Below are positions 55,145 to 64,000 of a stretch of DNA of 64,000 bases, piece after piece (position 1 is the first letter of the stretch; each line of letters begins with the position of its first letter). The position numbers and the translations under genes were made by a program. Origin of the DNA: Akebia trifoliata (lineage: Eukaryota > Streptophyta > Magnoliopsida > Ranunculales > Lardizabalaceae); NCBI GenBank assembly GCA_017979445.1, contig CM030711.1, positions 12,607,092 through 12,671,091 on the forward strand, given 5' to 3'. The notes under the pieces were generated by a model. It ran no database searches. It saw only the letters and a list, made by a program, of their open reading frames with translations, and was not told the DNA's origin.

Positions 55145-55520
55145 CCCTTACTAATATAATAAGATTTTGAGCCTTTCTAAGGGTCGTTTTGCTCAAATGG
55201 ATTACCGCATCAAAAATCCAACACCAATCCCCTCTGAATTTCATCAAATACTCAGATTTGAAAAAAAAAATAAATCAATAAACAATTTCTTTTGAACTAG
55301 ATCCAAGATTTTGAAAATGGACAGCTACGGATCTTCCACATAACTCCCAAATCTAAAAATTAAATTCAACAGTGAAAAATAACTTTTTTTGAAATTATTT
55401 TTTCAAAATTCATAGAATTTCATCCTCTACAACCCTGAAGCATCGGATCGTGCTTTTGGATGCCAAGAAGTGAGCCCAAGGACCCTTAACAAAGGTGAAA
55501 TCCTTACTAACTTAGTAAGA
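55145..55520. mobile_element. MITE-like repeat, copy 3
   Basis: It starts cccttactaatataataag and ends in a perfect palindromic-type CTTACTAACTTAGTAAG at 55503-55519. The core is shared with copies 1 and 2, and the 3' part, cggatcgtgcttttggatgcca, is shared with copy 2. The inverted ends suggest a non-autonomous DNA transposon. No transposase is present. Confidence 0.65.
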
Positions 55521-55759
55521 CCAGGGGGACTCTTTTCTTTATGTATAAAAGTTTTTAAATAAATAATTTTTCTTTTATTTATCTTCTAATGATGAAAGAC
55601 AAGGGATTTTGTTGTTATTCCACTTAACATCTTCTTCGTCACATAATCATAATTGTGTTCAATGTTCTCTTCATCGAGAACATGCATTTGGTGCTTTTAG
55701 AGGTGATTAATTTCAGTAAAACTATAGTGATCATTGATCACGATCAGATTGAAGGAGGA
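55521..55759. other. unassigned stretch before an LTR
   Basis: It is A/T-rich and ends in a purine run, attgaaggagga, directly before an LTR start, which looks like a PPT. Coding content upstream of it is not recognisable. Confidence 0.3.
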
Positions 55760-56443
55760 TGTAAGAGTTTTAAGTATAATGCAATGTAATAAGATGTATT
55801 TTGATATATCCAATTATATTTTAATATTAGATAATATAATTATAGATTATGATAAGATCAAATTATATGTATGGTTTGAATGATCATTAAGATTCTTAAG
55901 TTTTCAATGTTGAATCACATTTGGTGTGGCCGATACGGCCCACACGATTTTAAGTATTTTGATTTAATTGGATTCTTAATTAAAAAATGTCAATAATTAA
56001 GGAAATATTTTTCGTTGGAAATTGGAAAGAATCCTCATTAGATTTATTAGGAATTCTAGTAAAAAAAGAACTCTAGGTGCTCTACACTCACTTATATAAG
56101 AAAGGATCAACACCCCAATGAAAGCCACGACCAACATATTAGAGGGATCTATCTCTAGCAATTTTTTTCACCATCAATCAAGGCATGCCCTAGCTGATCT
56201 TGCAAATAGATAGAGAGGGAGAAGGTGAGTCTATTAATCGTGGAACATGGATCAAGAAGGAACTTGTGAAATTAAAGGGGAATAATTCACGCCGCCATAT
56301 TCAACACCGAATCAGGTTTTGATCTTATGAATCAACAAGGTCAACACCCTAAAATTTTGATCAAATCCCAAAGTGATAGGTTCTTGAGATATAATTGATT
56401 TTGAACAATTGGTATGATTATTCTTGAATAATATAAAATTAAC
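55760..56443 (+). repeat. LTR (684 bp), probably copia type
   Basis: It starts TGTAAGAGTTTTAAG and ends AAAATTAACA. TGTGGTATCAAAGAACAAG follows at once, a site like the tRNA-Met PBS of copia elements. A purine tract precedes it. A TATATAAG box is seen near 56094. No partner LTR was found in the window. Confidence 0.5.
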
Positions 56444-57251
56444 ATGTGGTATCAAAGAACAAGTTATAAAATCTATATATCTTTAATTGTTTTTACAATA
56501 TTACTAATTGACCATGTTCTTTTAGTTATTGGTTCTTGATTTCTAGAAAATTTTAACTCACCCTTAATCAAAAATTTTGGACAGAGTCTTTTCACCGAAG
56601 ATCTAATTAGTCAAGGTATTTTTTAATTTTAAAATTGTAAAATAACGTACATGTTCATTTTCAAAACCCATAACCATTCATATTTGATTTTCTTAAACCT
56701 ATAAAAGATTCTTGTTCAATTTTTTCAAAACCCATCAAGATTTTGATAAGTGAGTCAAAAATTATAGGCAAAACATTATGATGTGGCATATTTATAACTT
56801 AATTCTATCGATCCAGAATCATCGAAACTCTTAGATCGTGCTTTGATTTTAACTTTGATCACTTTGACTTTGGACTTTGGTCTTTGGTCTTTAATTTTAG
56901 TAGTTTTCTCACTCTTTAATTCTTTAATTTTCATTTGTTTTGTTTACAAGAAATGGACATATAATTAAATCTTCAAAACTCATGAAAATACATGTAATTT
57001 AGTCAGTAAAATGTAATTTATGATATATTAACTATTGTGCATGATTTTATGAAGAAATCAGAACTTTAGATTAGAAAATATGCTTAAGTACTTTATTAAA
57101 TAATAGAAAAATATATACTTTTAGGCATTTAACAGTTACCTAGGTTGAATTAAGTGAGCTTTTACCTTCATTCCACCTAGAACGTTAGGAAAAACCAAGT
57201 TTGATGAGTTTTGACTTGCTCATTTGATTGGTTGATTTGAAGAAAAATAGA
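56444..57251 (+). other. retroelement-derived non-coding stretch
   Basis: It follows the PBS-like site. From ~57130 it matches the Athila-like sequence at 46490-46580 (aacgttaggaaaaaccaagt) and continues across copia C at 62184. Confidence 0.35.
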
Positions 57252-57256
57252 ACTAG

Positions 57257-57678
57257 TGTTGTGCTATGTGCAGCAATTATGATGAATAGTACGAAAAGAG
57301 AAAAAACAAAAAAGAAATAAAAACACACAAATGTAACGTGGTTCAGCGGTGTGTCTGCATCCACAAAATCGAAGAGTTGAATTTTCACTATATATCAAAT
57401 TATGGTTACATCATATGAATTTATAGTAAACCCTAGTCGGTACAATAAGTACTAGAAAATTCCAATAATACCCCTATCCCATACCATGGGGGCGTTGCCC
57501 CTGCACCCCCAACCTATTAATCATCATTAGCAATAAAATAGTAAAATCATCTCAAAAGGCAAATGCCGTCATTCCGCTCCGTTCCATTCGGAATGTAACA
57601 CTCCCCTCTCTTCACTCCGACATCTGCCTACTTTCTCTATATACGTGTTTCACTCAATATGAGCCACATACTACAACA
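57257..57678 (-). repeat. 3' LTR of copia C (422 bp)
   Basis: It matches 61765-62178 throughout (gcaattatgatgaatagtac, aatacccctat, aacactcccctct, ctatatacgtgttt). Confidence 0.9.
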
Positions 57679-57768
57679 ATCTCCACCTTAGTGAATATCC
57701 ACCCCTAAGGAGAAAAAAAAACATAACCTAGAACTCCACCTGGGACAATAGGTTGGGATGTCTTCCAT

Positions 57769-58560
57769 CTAACAACTTGAGACATTAATCAAGTCCAAGC
57801 AATACTTGAACTTATCTGTGGTAATAGGTTTTGTCAACATTTCTGTTGTATTCTCAGAAGTGTGAACTTTTTCAATCAATAGTTCACCAGAAGAAACTAA
57901 TTCCCTGATCTTGTGAAACCTCACATCTATGAGCTTGGTCCTTGTATGATATACTTGGTTCCTTACCAAATAAATGGCACTCTAACTATCACAATTCAAC
58001 TGAACTCCACCCTGTTGAATACCCAGCTCCTTGACCAACCCTGTAAGCCACAAGGCTTCCTTGGCAGCCTCAGCTACTGCCATATATTCTGACTCAATAG
58101 TAGATAGTGCAACTAGATACTGAACCATAGACCTCCAACAAATAGGTCCCTCCCATAAAAGTGAATACATAACCTATGGTAGACTTCTTGTCATCCAAAT
58201 CCCTTGCATAGTCTGCATCCACATATCCCACAACTGAATGATCACCTTGCTATCTGTTAAACATGATGCCATAGTCTGTAGTACCCCTCAAGTATTTGAA
58301 GATCCATTTTACTGCATCCCAATGCTATCATCCTGGATTTGATAGAAACTTGCTTACCACACTAACTGCTTGTGCCAAATCTGATCTTGTACAAATCATA
58401 ACATATATCAAACACCCCACTATACTGGTATATGGAACCTTTGACATGTCTTGCCCTTCATCATCTGTCTTCGAGCACTGAGTTATAGACACTGAGTTAT
58501 AGACAATCTAAAATGAAACGCAAAAGGTGTACTCACAAGTTTTGCATTATCCATGGTAAA
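57769..58560 (-). pseudogene. copia C RNase H and RT C-terminus
   Basis: Minus-strand frames give YLVALSTIESEYMAVAEAAK and EALWLTGLVKELGI (58170-57982). After a stop come NQVYHTRTKLIDVRFHKIRE and ENTTEMLTKPITTDKFKYCL, then LDLINVSSC (57969-57769). These are the standard copia RNase H signatures, including the STxESEY block and the DMLTK-like end. Upstream, fragments near 58230-58500 correspond to the RT-RNase H connection. At least three stops interrupt it. Confidence 0.8.
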
Positions 58561-59400
58561 CCTTTCCAACACTCTTTCAACATAGTTACATTAAGATAAC
58601 CATAATCTTTTGGAAGCTTTATCCCTATGAGTCTCCATCTCAAGAATCTTTTTAGCTGCACCCAAATCAGTCATGTCAAATTCTCTACTCAACAAAGTCT
58701 TCAACTTGTTGACCTCACTCATATTCTTTACAACAATCAACATATCATCCACATAAAGTAACAGAAAAATAAATGAACCATCATTAAGGCTTTTTACATA
58801 AACATAACAGTCATACTCACATCTATATAAAGTAACAAAAAAATAAATGAATCATCATTAAGGCTCTTTACATAAGCACAACAGCCATACTCACATCTCT
58901 TGTAACCAATCCAGATCATATAGGAGTCAAATCGCTTGTACCACTGCCTTGAAAATTACTTCAGCCCATAAAGTGATTTTTTCAATTTACAAACCAAATG
59001 TTCCTACCCAGGTTTACTAAATCCTTTTGGCTGTACCATGTAAATCTACTCCTCCAAATCACCATGGAGAAATGTTGTCCTGACATCCATCTGCTCCAAC
59101 TGCATATCAAAATGTGCTATCAAACCCAACATTGCCCTGATGGAAGTATGTCTAAGCACAAGAGAAAATATCTCATCATAGTCAACCCCTTTCCTCTGTG
59201 AGTAACCCTTTGCTACTAGATGAGCCTTAAACTTTTCATCCTTTTTTCGGATACTGCTTATTTCTTCTTATACACCCATTTGCATCATATCGCACTCTTC
59301 CCCTCGAAAAGCTCTACTAACTCTTATATCTGGTTCTTATGCAGAGACTGTATTTTCTCCTCCATAGCACCCATCTAAATATTTTTCTCTTGGCTGTATA
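58561..59400 (-). pseudogene. copia C reverse transcriptase
   Basis: Read on the minus strand in shifting frames, the order is CKWVYKKK, RKGVDYDEIFSLV, MLGLIAHFDMQLEQMDVRTT, FLHGDLEE, KGFSKPG, KLKKSLYGLK, and FLLLYVDDMLIV near 58750 with an intact YVDD. FDMTDLGAAKKIL follows. A small duplication of the aataaatgaa.catcattaaggct segment is seen at 58765-58870. Frequent stops and frameshifts make it inactive. Confidence 0.75.
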
Positions 59401-60481
59401 ATGCCTCTTGAAAAGTAGTAGGATTCCCGTTACAAGTGATGAGTGCATAAGAAACCAAATCTTGAAAATCATACTTGGTGGGTGGCCTAATAGTGCGTCT
59501 GGGTGTATGTGTAGTTGTACTATGATGTTGCCAATCCTCTAAGTTAGAGCTTCCTACATTTTGAGCATTTTCTAGTTCCACCTGCACCACATGCTCATTG
59601 TTGCTGCAATTTTCTGGCACCTATTTCTCTTCTTCCTGAGTACACTGCAACATGACTTTCTCATCAAAAATCACATCTCTACTAATCACCACCTTATTTT
59701 CCTTTGGATCCCAAATCTTGAAGCTTTTCACCCCTTTTTGATATACTAGAAAAATACACTATCTAGACTTCACATCAAGCTTCGACCTCTCCTCACTAAA
59801 AACATACACATAGACTGGACATCTAAACACTCTCAAACCAAAGCAGTCTATTACGCTCACTATCCAGACCTCCTCTGCTACTTTCCCATCTAGTGTTGTC
59901 CTAGGTGATCTATTAATTAAAAAACATGTCATATACACTACTTCTACCCAGACACCTTGTTTTTTCAGCTATTATTTTGTTCATCCTTTCTACCATATCG
60001 TTCTATTGTGGCGTCTTGCGTATTATGAAGTATCTCTTGATCCCATGTTGTTCACACAATTCCATGAACTTGGAATATATGTACTCAATACCATTATCTG
60101 ACCTAAGATATTTGATCTTCCTCCTTGTATGATTTTTTACTTCAGCCTTCCACAACTTGAACTTAGCAAACGTTTCTGACTTATGTCGCATAAAGTACAT
60201 CCAAACCTCTCGTGAATAGCCATCAATGAAAATCACGAAATACAATAACCTCCCCGTGATGTTATCTTTACTAGCCCCCAAACATCTATATGAACATAGT
60301 CAAGAATCCCCTTTGTCTTGTATGTGGCTATCTTGAACTGCACCTTATTCTGTTTTCCAAGAAAACAATACCTGTAGAAATCAAGCTTGCATGTTTTGAC
60401 ACCCTTCAATAGATTTTTCTTAAGAAGTTCAATAATCCCACACTCACCCATATGGCCTAACTGCATATGCCAGAAGATCAT
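59401..60481 (-). pseudogene. copia C integrase
   Basis: The pre-integrase part is FWHMQLGHMGECGIIELLKK (60478 region). Integrase core pieces are YVHIDVWG with the first Asp, YFVIFIDGYSREVWMYFM, and KIKYLRSDNGIEYIYSKF with the second Asp. The block with Glu is degraded. The C-terminal part includes KSFKIWDPKENKVVISRDVI and RRTIRPPTKYDFQDLVSYAL (59620-59375). The frames are broken at 60003, 60233 and elsewhere. Confidence 0.75.
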
Positions 60482-60591
60482 GTTATCTGACTCAGATTCT
60501 ACGGCTATAGTTCCACCTACAACTATGGTACATAGTAGTCTATAAATATTTCATGTTAATTTTTGCCCCCTTCATCACAGTCATAACACCT

Positions 60592-61419
60592 TTACTCACT
60601 TTCAGACTTGTAACTAAATCCATTACAATCTAAAGTACCCAATGAAATCAGATTCTTCCTCAAATCCGGTATATGTCTAACATCACACAACGTTCTAACA
60701 ATACCATCAAACATTTTAATTTTGATATTCCCCATTCCAACAAGTTTGCATGAAACATCGTTACCCATCAGAATAAAACTAGAATTAATAAACCTATAGG
60801 TGTCAAGCCAATCTTTATTTGGTGTCATGTGATAAAAGCATGCCGAATCCAATATCTAAAAATATGTGAAATGATCTGAACTAGATGAAATAAAATGCAT
60901 ATCCCCGTCACCATTCTCTAAGTCTTTTTTTTCGACTACATTCGTGAACTTTGATAAACCCTCTTTAATCTCTATATCCCCCTTCTTTTTCTCTGGACAT
61001 TCTCGTTTTATACACCCATTTTTCCCATACTTATAATACTGTATGTCCTTCCTCTTCTTGGATTTAGACCGAGCTTTATTGTTGGTCGATCCGCTTCGGG
61101 ACTTGTTTCTTCCATGTTCCTAATTACTCCTCACCACAAGCCCTTCAATTTGTGAATTCTCATCACCGACTTTCTTCCTCAGATTAAAACCTAATAGGGC
61201 ATTTGTGATCTCTTCTAATTCGAGAGTTTTTTTCCCCCACATCAGAGTTGTAACCAAATTTTCATACATAAGAAAAGCAGGTAGGGAATTCAATAACATC
61301 AACGCCTTGTCTTTATCGTCAAACTTCACATCAACTCGTTTCAAATCACTAACGATCTGATTGAACACGTTGATATGCTGATTCAGATCTGTGTCCTCTA
61401 ACATCTTAAGACCATCCAA
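60592..61419 (-). pseudogene. copia C gag C-terminus and protease
   Basis: The UBN2-type gag part is LNQHINVFNQIVSDLKRVDV and DKALMLLNSLPAFLMYENLV (61419-61120). A zinc knuckle follows with the first two metal-binding Cys replaced by Tyr (YYKYGKNGCIKRECP, near 61010). The protease has ILDSACFYHMTPNKDWLDTY (60850) with the D-S-A-like active site, and VRHIPDLRKNLISLGTLD. Earlier gag sequence continues to ~61700 (WKELXVKVVATISLCLADGV). Confidence 0.8.
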
Positions 61420-61750
61420 CTTTTACTTAAGATAAAGCTTGTTCGTCAACAACTTGGACATATACCAACTTTCCAGTTTCAACCAAACTGTCATTGGTGA
61501 TTCCTCATCCATGATGCGATACATCACGCCATCAGCCAGACAAAGACTGATAGTTGCCACAACCTTCACTTATAGTTCCTTCCAATCTATGTCATCCATA
61601 CCTTCTGGTTGCCTTCCGTAGAACACCTTTACCATGTCCTACTGCATTAGGAGATCATTCACCCTCCTCTGTCATAATCCGAAATTACCAAATCCATTGA
61701 ACTTGACCATGTCGAATCTCACAGAAAAATTTCCAAACATCATGACCTGA

Positions 61751-61762
61751 GCTTTGATACTA
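61751..61762 (-). other. primer binding site of copia C
   Basis: The minus strand reads TAGTATCAAAGC, two changes from TGGTATCAGAGC, two bases from the LTR edge. Confidence 0.6.
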
Positions 61763-61764
61763 AT

Positions 61765-62178
61765 TATTGTCTTACATGTGGCAATTATGATGAATAGTAC
61801 GAAAAGAGAAAAAATAAATAAAAACATACAGATGTAACGTAGTTCGACGGTATGCCTATATCCACAAGAATGAGAAGTTGAATTTTCACTATATGTCAAT
61901 TTTCACTATATGTCAAATAGGGTTACATCATATGATTTATAGTAAATTCTAGTCGTACAATAGGTATTTGAAAATTTCAATAATACCCCTATATTGTACC
62001 CGAGTCCCCAACCTACTAATCATCCCTGGCAATAAAACACAGTAAATCATCCCCAAAGGCAGATGTCGTCGTCATCAACTCCATTCCATTGAAAACGTAA
62101 CACTCCCCTCTTTCACTTCAACATCCGCCCGCTTTCTCTATATACGTGTTCATTCAATATGAGTCGCATACTATAACA
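61765..62178 (-). repeat. 5' LTR of copia C (414 bp)
   Basis: It is the partner of 57257-57678. A ~20-bp internal duplication of attttcactatatgtcaa at 61879-61915 is absent from the other LTR. Confidence 0.9.
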
Positions 62179-62183
62179 ACTAG

Positions 62184-62925
62184 GTTGAATAAATCTTGAA
62201 CAACACCCATTTAATTAGATTAGGTATCTTGAAAAAAAGCTACTTGTTTTTCTTTAAAAGTGTGAAAAAGAAATAAAAGAGAAAAGAAAAAAAGCAAAAA
62301 GTGCAAGAAAAGAAAAAAAAAAATCATTTAAAACAAGAATAAGAAAATGAAAAAAATATAAAAAAAAAATGAGTTAGTTTAGTTTCAATAAGGTGAAAGT
62401 CATCTAGTGTAAAAATGTAAATACATTAGAATATCACAGAAAAAGACCCTTAGAGGTATTAAAGTGAATATCTACACTTCTTACTATCCCAAACAGGATG
62501 CTAAGTTTAGAATTAAACCCTAAGTTGATTCAACTATTCTTGATTAGATAGAAGGTTAGAACCCAATCTACGACATCGAATATCTAAAGTTTCTTAATTA
62601 GAAATATCATTTCTTAAAGGTCAATTTAAGTCTAAGTTTGTTCATAGTGAAATAAGAGTTGGGAGTCTACCAATATTACATCCAAATGATTGATAAATTA
62701 TAATTAACGTGTGGCTTTTCAATATAAGTTTTGATTTTGATCATTTTTACTTCAAAGTTGTTTTGAACTTTATGGGTATATTTTCTACAAACCCTCACAA
62801 GTCAAACTCGTCCACTAGGGGTAACCTAGCGATTTAAAGGCTTGCTGCATTTGATAAATGCAATCGAGATGCTTGCAAAAGTGATAATTTATTTTCTAGG
62901 TACTAGAAAAATCTAAGTTTGGGAG
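62184..62925 (+). mobile_element. Athila-like 3' internal region, copy 2
   Basis: It is homologous to 46490-47340 (gaatatcacagaaaaag, ttagaggtattaaagtgaat, caagtcaaactcgtccacta) and ends in aagtttgggag, a PPT-like run. Confidence 0.5.
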
Positions 62926-64000
62926 TGTGATCAATGTATCAAAACACTGATTTATCCACACATTTCCTAAATATTTGTCTCAATTTCCATCTTCATTTTA
63001 CTATATTAAGTAAATAATCATCTTAAGCCTCAAAATATCACATTGCATGTTCTACCATGTTATATAGGCATATTTATATGAAATAAGTACATTTGCCGAT
63101 CAAAAATTTGATTACTCCATCATATTCATTGTGTAAGTCCAAAATCAAATCATTGAAGATAAATTCGAAATCAAGAAATCGATTTTGAATTACAACCAGG
63201 AGGATAAAAGGACCGATTCAATCAAAGCCAAGCCTCAAAGTGTTGATGTCACGGCCCAACGGTGAGTTATCACCCTGCGATGGTGGAATTAAAATGGGTG
63301 CCCTAATTTTTTGAGATTTTGCTCCGCACGTGCTCTTATCCGTAATATTGATGGTGGCTCAAAAAAGATCATTTCTAAACCTTGGATCTCTATAAATAAG
63401 GCCCTTGTCCAAAGTAGAAAGATCTTTTAGTACTTGGGACTTTTTCCTTGCCCCTCTACTTTTAATTTAAGGCCATTGGCTTTTTTTCTTGTATTTTTCA
63501 TTTTCAGCTTAAGTTTTCTTTGTAATTCTGTAATTTTAAAAGTGAGAGAGTGTAATTACCTTTATTTAATAAAGCAAAACTATTTCTCTCTATATATCTT
63601 TCCTGTACATTTGTAATGACCTTAGGATAATTCTCTCTTCCATTGGAGAGTGGAGAAGCCTATAACAAGTTTATTTTTTACTGTAATTTAGTTTTTCATT
63701 CTCTTATTTATGCTTTATTGTCTTAAGTTCATTTCAAGAGTTGTCCAACTCCTATGGATCAAGGCTATAGTGAACTCCTACACCTTATATATTAGAGCTG
63801 ATGAATCATGCTTAGATAAGTTCAAGATGCTTAATGCATGTTTAGATATTTAGTAGTAGGATCTTCACCCATGAGTGAGTGATAGAGCTCTACCTTAGGT
63901 TCTTTCAATTTAAGCTTTCTTTTGTTATATATTCTTATCTAAGGAGCTAACACCATCCCTTATGATTGAGTTGTAAAGAAAATAGGAATTAGATTTGGTA
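62926..64000 (+). repeat. Athila-like LTR, copy 2 (cut by window edge)
   Basis: It starts TGTGATCAATGTATC after the PPT. It includes ctctataaataaggcc (TATA box near 63394) and a probable transcribed stretch after it. The LTR is diverged from 47341-48590 and continues past the window. Confidence 0.5.
63391..63398 (+). promoter_or_regulatory. TATA box in the Athila-like LTR
   Basis: TATAAATA occurs in ctctataaataaggccctt, the typical context for a plant LTR promoter. Confidence 0.45.

Larger units (their letters stand above)
57257..62178 (-). mobile_element. copia C: complete but decayed Ty1/copia element, TSD actag
   Basis: LTRs 57257-57678 and 61765-62178 have TGTTGT...ACAACA-type ends. The perfect duplication actag stands at 57252-57256 and 62179-62183. 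On the minus strand a PBS like tRNA-Met, gag, protease, integrase, RT, RNase H and PPT (aaggtggagat) follow in the normal copia order. The 4.9 kb length is normal. Many stops show an old insertion. Removing it rejoins Athila-like sequence. Confidence 0.9.

Noticed and set aside
57480..57515. GC-rich spot in the copia C LTR (ccatgggggcgttgcccc) as a possible hairpin terminator
   Set aside because: It is a short chance dyad, absent from the partner LTR.

Overview
This 64 kb window is plant nuclear DNA, most likely from a eudicot with a repeat-rich genome. The evidence is Ty1/copia and Ty3/gypsy LTR retrotransposons of plant lineages (including Tat/Ogre-like and Athila-like sequences), a plant L1-type LINE with an RNase H tail, short non-autonomous DNA transposons, and one intron-containing plant GDSL esterase/lipase gene. 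I see no tRNA or rRNA gene, CRISPR array, bacterial operon or organelle block. Species cannot be named from the sequence.

Left block (1-23540) is a nest. The outermost layer is a copia element (copia A, + strand): protease/pre-integrase, integrase, RT and RNase H remnants and a 3' LTR at 22979-23540. It is broken by (i) a gag-only Tat/Ogre-like gypsy element E1 (1-11305, - strand, left LTR cut by the window edge), (ii) a ~270 bp MITE-like insertion (11396-11667), and (iii) an 8.6 kb insertion (13006-21640) with gypsy LTR ends. That insertion itself holds a second LTR-type repeat and a complete but dead copia element (copia B, 15770-19764, TSD tctct).

Middle block (23541-51568) reads as one L1-type LINE whose endonuclease half (to ~25380) and RT/RNase H half (50462 onward) are separated by ~25 kb of stacked insertions. 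These are a Tat-like leader fragment, a large - strand Tat-like gypsy element M (26482-44936, LTRs ~2 kb) with converging gag and protease remnants that imply an internal inversion, a second gag-only element E2 (33797-41477, + strand, TSD ggacc) sitting inside a 29-bp minisatellite of M, an Athila-like 3' end with LTR, and a further LTR-type repeat ending at 50453.

Right block (51569-64000) holds the only host-type gene, a five-exon GDSL lipase gene (51746-53564) with a likely GC-AG first intron and a premature stop before the catalytic Asp/His block. It is followed by three ~370 bp copies of a palindrome-ended repeat, an LTR with PBS (55760-56443), and an Athila-like element split by copia C (57257-62178, - strand, TSD actag).

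The most unusual signal is in E1 and E2. Their 3' untranslated regions share structured elements: arrays of 18-nt-loop hairpins whose 6-bp stems vary with compensating changes, and a single conserved CTACGT hairpin. Between these and the 3' LTR each element carries a different tandem-repeat array. E1 and E2 encode only gag (E2 keeps a scrap of the RT start), so they appear to be a non-autonomous family depending on a full-length partner.
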